From NCBI GenBank assembly GCA_016278585.1, contig JADQBO010000195.1:1-8992 (forward strand): a stretch of 8,992 nt of DNA. Direction: 5' to 3'. Shown here piece by piece: positions 1 through 5,689 of this stretch. The notes beneath the pieces were generated by a model. That model made no database searches and was not told the DNA's origin. It was given only the letters and a program-made list of their open reading frames with translations. The stretch comes from Desulfosporosinus sp. GTDB lineage: Bacteria; Bacillota; Desulfitobacteriia; Desulfitobacteriales; Desulfitobacteriaceae. The stretch's first letter is position 1; each line of letters opens with the position of its first letter. A program made the translations under genes and the position numbers.

Positions 1-287
1 TATGCAAAGTTGTTTCAAATAGTGTTCAATGATTCAAATCCCAAGCCTCTGCAAAATTATTTCTTCTAAATTGTGCTTAATTTAATGAAAATAACGTTTT
101 TCCTAACGGCTATAGAACGCAAAAATTTTTACTACCCTAGTAATATCTAGGAATAAATCATTAGTTTTTGTTGAAATCGGAACTTTAAGCTCTCTTTATA
201 TAAAAGCCAAGGGCAAAAGGCTCAAGAAGGAATAACCTGACCATTGCCGAAATACTATATACCATAAATTGTAAGGAGTTGAGTTGT
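1..287. other. AT-rich non-coding region upstream of the SecE-like gene
   Basis: No open frame with a ribosome binding site is visible on either strand, and no tRNA or rRNA. There is a perfect inverted repeat CCTAG-taatat-CTAGG at 136-151, an A5T5 palindrome at 121-130, and small competing stems AGCC/GGCT (205-208/219-222) and GGCAA/TTGCC (212-216/244-248) in what would be the leader of the next gene. A weak promoter may be TTGAAA at 171-176 with an AT-rich TTTATA/TATAAA segment at 195-204. The -10 match is poor, so it is not called as a separate site. Confidence 0.5.
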
Positions 288-410
288 GTGCCTTGGAAGC
301 AATCTAAAGAATCCTTCCTTCGTCTGCCAACCCGTCAAGAAACCGTCATCATTGCCACTTCGGTGGTAGTTTGCTTAATCGTAATTGCCTATTTCGCCCT
401 AACTTCTTAA
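288..410 (+). CDS. SecE-like single-helix mini-protein (40 aa)
   Basis: The frame runs from GTG 288 to TAA 408-410 and is preceded by AAGGAG at 273-278, with nine bases of spacing. The protein has a charged N-terminus (PWKQSKESF), then LRLPTRQETV (residues 11-20), then one hydrophobic helix at about 20-38, and ends right after it. PTRQET followed by a membrane helix is the hallmark of SecE, the clamp subunit of the SecYEG translocase. In bacterial SecE this conserved stretch (usually WPTRxE) sits between a cytoplasmic amphipathic helix and the transmembrane helix. Here the amphipathic helix is mostly missing, the W is replaced by L, and there is no C-terminal tail. Usual Gram-positive SecE is about 60-75 residues and is encoded next to nusG and rplK, which are absent here. 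It may be a shortened secE paralogue, a degenerate duplicate, or an unrelated small membrane protein with a chance match. The RBS and intact frame argue that it is translated. Confidence 0.6.
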   Translation: MPWKQSKESFLRLPTRQETVIIATSVVVCLIVIAYFALTS

Positions 411-453
411 CCGTAAACTATCCGTAACAATATGTAACTATCCACTACTATCT

Positions 454-849
454 CTACCTAAGCCGCCGTGACAATCGTTTCAACCAATAAACGCTCATCA
501 CAACCACCAAATAAATTGCAAAGGCCACCAAGAAACCCCAAAGACCTTCCACAATATCTTGAAATTCCATATTACCACGACCCGTTACCTTTTGCCCAAT
601 TTCAATGGCAAAAACAAAAACAACCAACACAGTAAACGTATAGATAAACGAAATCGCCGTAAGGCTATACCGTACAAGATACTTAAAGATCATATGGACA
701 ACTAAAAACAGTAGGATCCCGATAAGCCCTATCACCAAAAAATGGAGTTGCTTATCGTTTAAGTCTAGACCCACGAACTTCGTCAACAAGATTAATTTGT
801 CGTGAAAATAGTTTATTATACTGGTTATAAATTTCAAGGCACTACTCAA
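454..849 (-). CDS. VanZ-like small integral membrane protein
   Basis: 131 residues, starting at TTG 849 and preceded on the minus strand by GGAGGG (856-861) with six bases of spacing, which decides the start. It ends with TAG at 454-456. Hydrophobic helices lie at about residues 37-56, 62-82 and 100-122, with an amphipathic N-terminal stretch and a very basic C-terminus (KRLSRRLR). It carries the pattern seen in VanZ-family proteins: D32-K33-x-x-H36-F, then E83-x-x-Q86 with G90-R91, then D98 followed by a glycine (G105) that begins the last helix. VanZ-like proteins are membrane proteins of mostly unknown biochemical role; the founding member gives low-level teicoplanin resistance. Nothing here suggests a resistance cluster, so no phenotype is inferred. 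The gene converges on the SecE-like gene with only 43 bases between stop codons and no terminator visible there. Family assignment is by pattern only. Confidence 0.7.
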   Translation of the reverse strand: MSSALKFITSIINYFHDKLILLTKFVGLDLNDKQLHFLVIGLIGILLFLVVHMIFKYLVRYSLTAISFIYTFTVLVVFVFAIEIGQKVTGRGNMEFQDIVEGLWGFLVAFAIYLVVVMSVYWLKRLSRRLR

Positions 850-901
850 TATATACCCTCCATAACCTTTATCAACATCTCGAACAAAGACACTCGCATC
901 G

Positions 902-924
902 AGCCCTTAATTCAAGGGCTTTTT
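902..924 (+). terminator. rightward intrinsic terminator
   Basis: AGCCCTT (902-908), loop AATTC, AAGGGCT (914-920), then a T run from 920 to 924 and further T-rich sequence. The T-tract is on the right, so it ends transcription moving rightwards. The only rightward gene to its left is the SecE-like gene at 288-410, so such a transcript would run antisense across the VanZ-like gene. It also shields putP from read-through. On the minus strand it lies in the leader of the VanZ-like gene as a hairpin without a U tract. Confidence 0.75.
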
Positions 925-940
925 CTGTTTGATCATCCTT

Positions 941-969
941 ATTATACCATTTTGCCGACACTGAGTCAC
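941..969 (-). promoter_or_regulatory. extended -10 promoter for the VanZ-like gene
   Basis: Read on the minus strand: GTGACT (964-969), a 17-base spacer, then TATAAT (941-946) preceded by TGG, a perfect extended -10 (TGnTATAAT). The -35 matches TTGACA at four of six positions. It would give a leader of about 85 bases before TTG 849. No experimental support; the match to the sigma-A consensus is the only evidence. Confidence 0.6.
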
Positions 970-1020
970 TTTCTTAAGCTATTTAACCCTTTGCCTCCCC
1001 TCTTCACGACTACATAACCA

Positions 1021-1045
1021 TATTATACCATGGCCTTGAGGCCAT
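1021..1045. promoter_or_regulatory. second TATTATACCAT copy fused to a perfect ATGGCC hairpin
   Basis: TATTATACCAT at 1021-1031 repeats the 11 bases at 940-950, and on the minus strand is another TGGTATAAT extended -10 box, here without a recognisable -35. It overlaps the perfect inverted repeat ATGGCC-TTGA-GGCCAT (1030-1045), which has no T-tract. This could be a weak upstream promoter with an operator, or a hairpin in the long form of the VanZ-like leader. The remaining intergenic sequence between 850 and 1134 holds the other sites listed and no gene. Confidence 0.35.
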
Positions 1046-1055
1046 TGATCCTCTA

Positions 1056-1083
1056 TTGCCTCTCCATAATTCTATGGTACAAT
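1056..1083 (+). promoter_or_regulatory. putP promoter
   Basis: TTGCCT (1056-1061), a 16-base spacer and TACAAT (1078-1083) preceded by TGG, giving an extended -10 hexamer. Transcription would begin near 1089, in the palindrome GGCTAGCC (1085-1092), giving a leader of about 45 bases. The spacer contains a perfect inverted repeat, CCATA-ATTC-TATGG (1064-1077), which fits an operator position between -35 and -10. Identity of any regulator is unknown. Confidence 0.55.
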
Positions 1084-1134
1084 AGGCTAGCCCAAAGCAA
1101 AGAATTGTAACATAAGAATAGGGAGGAAACGGGC

Positions 1135-2598
1135 TTGGAATCATTAATAGCGATTATTATTTACATGGCAGGAATGCTGGGGATCGGTTACTACTCCTAT
1201 AAGCGTACCGCTAACCTATCCGATTACATGTTGGGAGGGCGAACTCTTGGCCCTGCCGTGACGGCTTTAAGTGCGGGAGCCTCGGATATGAGCGGTTGGC
1301 TCATGCTGGGACTTCCAGGCGCCATGTTTGCTCAAGGAATCAGTGCCTCATGGATAGTCCTTGGCCTTACACTAGGAGCTTATTGCAATTGGCTTTATGT
1401 TGCTCCTCGATTACGAGCCTACACGGAACTTGCCAACAATTCTATCACAATCCCTGCTTATTTCAGCAATCGGTTTGAAGATACCTCTAGAATCTTACGG
1501 ATCGTGTCTGGACTCGTCATCATTATCTTTTTCACCTTTTACGTATCTTCCGGTCTCGTCTCCGGGGCTGTTCTTTTTCAAAACTCCTTTAATTTAGATT
1601 ATTATACCGGCCTATGGCTTGTCGGTGGAGTCGTTGTGGCTTATACCCTATTTGGCGGTTTCTTAGCGGTTAGTATTACTGACTTTGTTCAAGGCCTAAT
1701 CATGGTTATAACCTTAGTTATGATTCCCCTCATTACTATTCAAGCAACGGGAGGACTAGGGCATTCTTTTAATACCATCCAAAGCATCAACCCAGCCTAT
1801 CTGGACTTCTTCAAAGGTACCACCGTTCTGGGAATCATCTCACTCTTCGGTTGGGGGTTAGGCTATTTTGGACAACCCCACATCATCATTCGTTTCATGG
1901 CCATCTCTTCAATCAAAGAACTCGTAAAAGCTCGCCGAATCGGCATGAGTTGGATGGTCTTCTCAGTCGTTGGCGCTATGTTGACGGGATTAATAGGGAT
2001 CGCTTACTTTGCTAACAAGGGCTTAACCCTGGCGGATCCGGAAACCGTCTTCCTCGAATTGGGCAGGTTACTCTTCCACCCAATTATTACCGGTTTCCTC
2101 CTCGCTGCAATTTTAGCAGCCATTATGAGTACCATCTCTTCCCAACTCCTTGTCACCTCAAGCTCTTTAACGGAAGATCTCTACACCCTGTTTCGCCGCC
2201 AGGCTCCGGATAAAGAACTCGTCTTAGTTGGTCGTTTATGCGTCCTCCTGGTAGCCGTCGTCGCCATACTGATTGCCTATCGGCGCAGTGATACAATTCT
2301 TAGCTTAGTCGGTTATGCCTGGGCAGGCTTCGGCTCAGCCTTTGGCCCCGTTATCCTCTTAAGCCTCTATTGGAAACGAATGAACAAGTGGGGAGCCTTG
2401 GCCGGAATGATCGCCGGTTCCAGCACTGTCATGATTTGGACCCGTTTCCCCTTCCTTAAAAACACCCTCTATGAGCTAATTCCTGGATTCTTCGCCTGCC
2501 TGATTGCCATCATTGTCGTAAGCTTACTTACGGCCAAACCATCGGAAAAGATGCAAACCGAATTCGAACAGTGCAAACTAGATACTAATACCCTTTAA
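1135..2598 (+). CDS. putP: sodium/proline symporter PutP
   Basis: 487 residues, essentially full length for PutP (about 500), starting at TTG 1135 with GGGAGG at 1121-1126 eight bases upstream. It is a member of the solute:sodium symporter family (SSSF), which imports L-proline with Na+ across the cytoplasmic membrane. Family landmarks read directly: YMLGGR at residues 31-36, TALSAGASDMSGWL at 43-56 with D51, S53 and G54 matching the E. coli Na+/proline residues D55, S57 and G58, SRILRI at 118-123, GGFLAVSITD at 174-183 (D183 matches E. coli D187), GWGLGYFGQPHI at 239-250, and MST at 331-333 (S332/T333 match the Na2-site S340/T341). The body is a run of about 12-13 hydrophobic helices. Synteny gives no proline catabolic gene, so it may serve osmoprotection or nutrition; that is inference. 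It is monocistronic, with its own promoter and terminator. No damage is seen. Close relatives could carry other substrates, but similarity to PutP is high along the whole length. Confidence 0.95.
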   Translation: MESLIAIIIYMAGMLGIGYYSYKRTANLSDYMLGGRTLGPAVTALSAGASDMSGWLMLGLPGAMFAQGISASWIVLGLTLGAYCNWLYVAPRLRAYTELANNSITIPAYFSNRFEDTSRILRIVSGLVIIIFFTFYVSSGLVSGAVLFQNSFNLDYYTGLWLVGGVVVAYTLFGGFLAVSITDFVQGLIMVITLVMIPLITIQATGGLGHSFNTIQSINPAYLDFFKGTTVLGIISLFGWGLGYFGQPHIIIRFMAISSIKELVKARRIGMSWMVFSVVGAMLTGLIGIAYFANKGLTLADPETVFLELGRLLFHPIITGFLLAAILAAIMSTISSQLLVTSSSLTEDLYTLFRRQAPDKELVLVGRLCVLLVAVVAILIAYRRSDTILSLVGYAWAGFGSAFGPVILLSLYWKRMNKWGALAGMIAGSSTVMIWTRFPFLKNTLYELIPGFFACLIAIIVVSLLTAKPSEKMQTEFEQCKLDTNTL

Positions 2599-2613
2599 GG
2601 ATTCCCTTGCTAA

Positions 2614-2681
2614 AGCCTAAACCCCCCCAAACCCTAATAAGGGTTTTGGGGGGGTTTTGCTATGCTCAAAGGGTTTAGGCT
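2614..2681. repeat. outer 11-bp inverted repeat enclosing the terminator
   Basis: AGCCTAAACCC (2614-2624) and GGGTTTAGGCT (2671-2681) are perfect reverse complements. The left arm overlaps the first six bases of the terminator stem, so in a transcript the outer and the full inner pairing compete. A second small inverted repeat TTAAAGG/CCTTTAA (2692-2698/2707-2713) follows, just past the stop of the leftward gene. Confidence 0.6.
2619..2658. terminator. strong terminator after putP, probably bidirectional
   Basis: Left arm AAA-C7-AAACCCT (2619-2635) pairs with AGGGTTTT-G7-TTT (2640-2657) around a tiny AATA loop, with one bulged T. A T4 run (2655-2658) closes it in the putP direction, 21 bases after the stop codon. 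On the minus strand the hairpin is followed by a broken T tract (TTTAGGCTTT), so it may also end the leftward surface-protein transcripts. Confidence 0.85.
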
Positions 2682-2716
2682 CAAGTTATACTTAAAGGAT
2701 CATACGCCTTTAACCT

Positions 2717-3252
2717 TTACTTTTTCCCAAACATTATTTCCAGTTTATTAATCTCACCTCTCGGTTGATCACCCGTGATCACAAGATCTGCTTCCACCGT
2801 AAAATTCCCATTCCTGTTTTGAATGTCCCCCTCAAGATTCCACTTCGGCCAGTCCGAATCTCCGACTAAAACTCTATCACTATCATTGATCATCTTGCCA
2901 TTAAGCTTGATATTTTCAAGTTTCACCACCGAATCCGACTCACGATTCAAAAGCATGAACTGAATAGTATCGAAATCAGCATCCTTTCGAGTATCGTACT
3001 CTGCCCGGTACTCATATTCGGCGTTGAGTTCGATCCAAACCTCCCCATCCTCTGAGTCATACCCAAAGCGCACCTTATTCCGCTCTTCCCAGTTTCCATA
3101 TGGATTTATATCATCAATCGTGGTTCCGCGATAAAAATTGATCGATGTACGCTCCGACGTACCAAGTTTTTCTTGAGCGTTCGTTAAATACACTTCTGCG
3201 CTAAGAGCGCGACCAAAGCAATAGGTACCAATCTTGAAAGCATTTTTTTCAC
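2717..3252 (-). CDS. small secreted protein of unknown function, frameshifted after the signal peptide
   Basis: The start is GTG 3252, six bases from a perfect AGAGGAGGT site (3259-3267). From there the frame reads a classic export signal, MKKMLSRLVPIALVALLA, then hits TAA at 3184-3186 after 22 codons. The remainder continues in another frame from about 3212 to the stop at 2717-2719 and begins SAEVYLTNAQEKL. One extra base near 3194-3215 would join them with cleavage after an A-x-A-like site, giving about 178 residues. The mature part has no cysteine, is acidic and rich in alternating hydrophobic and polar residues (likely beta), for example VKLENIKLNGKMI and FTVEADLVITG. I do not recognise the family. 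There is no membrane anchor, so it is probably released or bound to another surface protein, perhaps the giant protein encoded just upstream. Starting at GTG 3193 would give a 158-residue protein without RBS or signal, which I consider unlikely. Confidence 0.65.
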
Positions 3253-3356
3253 CGTTATACCTCCTCTAAATTCATACGAGACTTAATTCAAACGAATTTA
3301 ATAGCCTCTATATAACTTCTTCGTATGGCACCAAGTATTTAGAGGGGGTATAATGG
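3252..3356 (-). promoter_or_regulatory. long inverted repeat that can sequester the RBS of the secreted protein gene
   Basis: Bases 3252-3271 (CCGTTATACCTCCTCTAAAT) and the reverse complement of 3337-3356 (CCATTATACCCCCTCTAAAT) agree at 18 of 20 positions. In the leftward mRNA the upstream arm is an anti-Shine-Dalgarno copy covering the whole AGAGGAGGT site and the first base of the start codon. A second perfect stem lies inside, CATACGA/TCGTATG (3273-3279/3321-3327), then a small one, TTAATTC/GAATTTAA (3283-3289/3294-3301). Both differences are G-U pairs in a rightward RNA and A-C mismatches in the leftward one. It may be a regulatory leader, a small mobile element with terminal repeats, or a structured rightward RNA. 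The rest of the gap to 3433 shows no clear promoter or terminator. Confidence 0.6.
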
Positions 3357-3433
3357 GATTATTTACCGCTTTTATCCAACATATAATGACAGCAATCCCT
3401 ACAATTCATTGTTGATTCTTTCAAAACCCACTT

Positions 3434-5689
3434 TTAGTCCTTAGGCATTAACAAATTCCTACTACTCTTTTGAGGGCTTAAGAGTAGATTATTGGAAAAC
3501 GGACTAATACTCATATACTGATTATCAACTCCTATTATGTTAGGATCAGACGAATTAACCTTTTTTATTTCAATATCCGTGTCAATAAACCATCCTCGAA
3601 ACGCATTGTAAAACTGATCATGAGTATTAAATTCGAAAACAATTTTTATCTCTCTCCCCGCGTACCTCGATAAATCATAAGCGTAATCCTTCCAGATAGC
3701 TGGCGCATTAAAGCCCCCCGAGGTATAGGCCAACGATGGATCATCACCAGAGAAGCCATTAACTGGATTTAGTCTGGCAAAAAAATCCTCACTTACTTCC
3801 TCATCATTTACTCCGAGGATATAAATATTCATTGTATCAAATCCTTGAGGATTCATGCTTTCAATTTCCCACCAACTGGTAAAATTCAAGACAGGAATAC
3901 TGTCATTTGTAACCTGAGGCACTTGAATTCCTTCGGACACCAACCTACCATATTGGGCAACATCAGAAGTTCCACCTGACCATTCTTCTGAATCTCCTAT
4001 TTGTTCACCTAGATAGTTACCCACACTATACATAGAGGTTGACGTACTCGAACCATACCAGAAACTTGCCCCAGATGGAGCATCAGGAAGCCGACCTTCT
4101 GAATTATCCTCATCAGGCAATTTAACATACTTGCCCACTGCTGCGTTATAAACACTATTATTGACTTTGATTTGCCATAATCCGGAGGATATTCCCTCAG
4201 GTGGGATCACGACATTAAGAGCACTAACATCATCATTAATCATTATCGCTGCTCCAGTAGTATTCTCACCGTTACTGTTCTTCGTGAACACACCTAGCTT
4301 TATGGCCCCTATAGGTACTGCCGTGTCAGCGCTAATCGCTAGCACTGCAGTTCCTGTCGTCACATGGCCGATTTCAGTTCCAATTTTGGTGTCGCTATTA
4401 TTGAGGAAGTACATCACATATTCCGTTACTCCCGTGATATCTTCCGGTTCAGTCCAAGTTATGTCTCCACCAATTTTACCCGCACTTGTATCGCTGTCGG
4501 TAAATTGCACGGACGTGACTATTTGGCTCGGAACATTAGAGGTTGGAGCTGTTCCTAATTCCATGAGAGTGAGCTTAATTCCACTTATGCTACTACTGTT
4601 CATGTTAACTCTTTCAGATAAGTCAAAATTATCCACAGTCATATTGTCTGGACCGGCGTACCAACCAATCGGAAAATAGCTTGTCAGCGGACCGTTTAGA
4701 TTATAGGAAATTCGGTAACCTTCACTAGATGCAGCATTAGCCGGTACTATTAACCGGAAAGGGGCAGAAGTGGAGCCCGTTGGTATCACAACCGGTCTAA
4801 ACCCCTCATACCCATTAGGGACAGGTGACCAAGGATCAACAACACCCGTACTGGGTTCTAGTAGTGCTTTCACGTTTAAACTAATATCCTCATCCTCCGT
4901 CATCCCTATTGGAAGGCTAATCGTACCGGAAATTGTCCTAAAACCTAATATCGTTAAATTAATATTACTTTGGTTACCGTTCATAACATTAACCGAACTT
5001 GCGAGAGCCCTCTCCCTAGTCGTACTGTCGCTGTCGAGGTTCGCGGAATACCAACCATGTTCAGAAAAGCTTGAGGGATAACTAAAGACATAGGCCACCA
5101 AGTACTCCATCGCAGAATTAGTAGCCGGTACGGTTAAAGCATATTGAACTGAATTGCTACCCTCTGGAATGAGTACCAGAGTATCTGTGCCATAATCCTC
5201 CGTACTACCCGTCGATGAATTCATATCCGTCAGAGCCCTCACGTTTACATACAAATCGGAGGGGGCAATCACTCCTTCAGGCAGTGAGACTGTACCCGTA
5301 ATCATCGCCCCTGGCAAAAGCGTCATATTAGCAGTAACCGGCATAGAATTACTAACATCGAGGAGGCTGGCATCATAAAAGTTCATACTCGTGTTACCCA
5401 CAGCCGTTGCCGAATACCAGGCATCTGAAAGATAACCTTCTGGACCAAAGACCTTGTACCCCAGCTTATATCCTCCGCCAGTTGAATTCGCCGGTATTAT
5501 TAGGTTGTAAGACGCTGAAAGGAAACCTGGATGTATGGTAACCGTACTCGAAGTCTTAAAATTACCTAGCGCTGGATCTAATGCACCCGCTCCAGTCTCC
5601 AACAATGCCTGCACAGTTATGTTGGTGGTCTCGGTCTCTGAAATCCCCTCAGGAAGTTCAATCGTCCCCGAAATCGTCCTAAAACCCAC
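3434..5689 (-). CDS. giant surface protein, C-terminal part (after a frameshift)
   Basis: 751 codons. The apparent first codon GTG 5689 has no RBS and is simply an in-frame valine: the same frame is open upstream and reads NIDLAIVGF, joining the fragment encoded to its right. Contents: repeat 4 (residues 3-127), repeat 5 (128-249), repeat 6 (250-379), an FN3-like domain at about 385-487 (FTDSDTSAGKIGGDITW, then YVMYFL), a linker, and a terminal jelly-roll/MAM-like domain at about 541-708. The last shows the pattern of the M6 peptidase/immune-inhibitor-A accessory domain: FWYGSS, L-x-F-x-x-W-W-E-I-E (601-610), YDLSRYAGREIKIVFEF (671-687) and GWFIDTDIEI (699-708). No protease catalytic motif, LPxTG signal or membrane helix is seen; it ends LLMPKD. 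Extracellular adhesion or binding of glycans is plausible by family, but not shown. The stop is 181 bases before the small secreted gene. Confidence 0.8.
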   Translation of the reverse strand: MGFRTISGTIELPEGISETETTNITVQALLETGAGALDPALGNFKTSSTVTIHPGFLSASYNLIIPANSTGGGYKLGYKVFGPEGYLSDAWYSATAVGNTSMNFYDASLLDVSNSMPVTANMTLLPGAMITGTVSLPEGVIAPSDLYVNVRALTDMNSSTGSTEDYGTDTLVLIPEGSNSVQYALTVPATNSAMEYLVAYVFSYPSSFSEHGWYSANLDSDSTTRERALASSVNVMNGNQSNINLTILGFRTISGTISLPIGMTEDEDISLNVKALLEPSTGVVDPWSPVPNGYEGFRPVVIPTGSTSAPFRLIVPANAASSEGYRISYNLNGPLTSYFPIGWYAGPDNMTVDNFDLSERVNMNSSSISGIKLTLMELGTAPTSNVPSQIVTSVQFTDSDTSAGKIGGDITWTEPEDITGVTEYVMYFLNNSDTKIGTEIGHVTTGTAVLAISADTAVPIGAIKLGVFTKNSNGENTTGAAIMINDDVSALNVVIPPEGISSGLWQIKVNNSVYNAAVGKYVKLPDEDNSEGRLPDAPSGASFWYGSSTSTSMYSVGNYLGEQIGDSEEWSGGTSDVAQYGRLVSEGIQVPQVTNDSIPVLNFTSWWEIESMNPQGFDTMNIYILGVNDEEVSEDFFARLNPVNGFSGDDPSLAYTSGGFNAPAIWKDYAYDLSRYAGREIKIVFEFNTHDQFYNAFRGWFIDTDIEIKKVNSSDPNIIGVDNQYMSISPFSNNLLLSPQKSSRNLLMPKD

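Noticed and set aside
201..260. Possible cyclic-di-GMP (GEMM) riboswitch in front of the SecE-like gene (AGGGCAAAAGG ... CCATTGCCGAA)
   Set aside because: The outer GGCAA/TTGCC pairing and terminal TTGCCGAA recall the motif, but the element is only about 45 bases and lacks the GGGACGCAAAGCC core and tetraloop/receptor.
802..1017. 71-codon rightward frame between the VanZ-like gene and putP
   Set aside because: It has no RBS, overlaps the VanZ-like start and RBS, and contains an intrinsic terminator.
3326..3354. Rightward promoter with TATAAT at 3349-3354, or a sigma-54 site starting TGGCAC
   Set aside because: No -35 match at 16-18 bases, no GC -12 element at the sigma-54 spacing, and the TATAAT is explained as one arm of the inverted repeat.
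3434..3500. LPxTG sorting signal or membrane anchor at the end of the giant protein
   Set aside because: The C-terminus is polar, ends LLMPKD and has no hydrophobic helix or LPxTG-like motif.
4161..4679. 172-codon rightward frame antisense to the giant gene
   Set aside because: It is a shadow of a well-supported repeat/FN3 coding region; hydrophobic composition follows from antisense reading and no RBS is seen.
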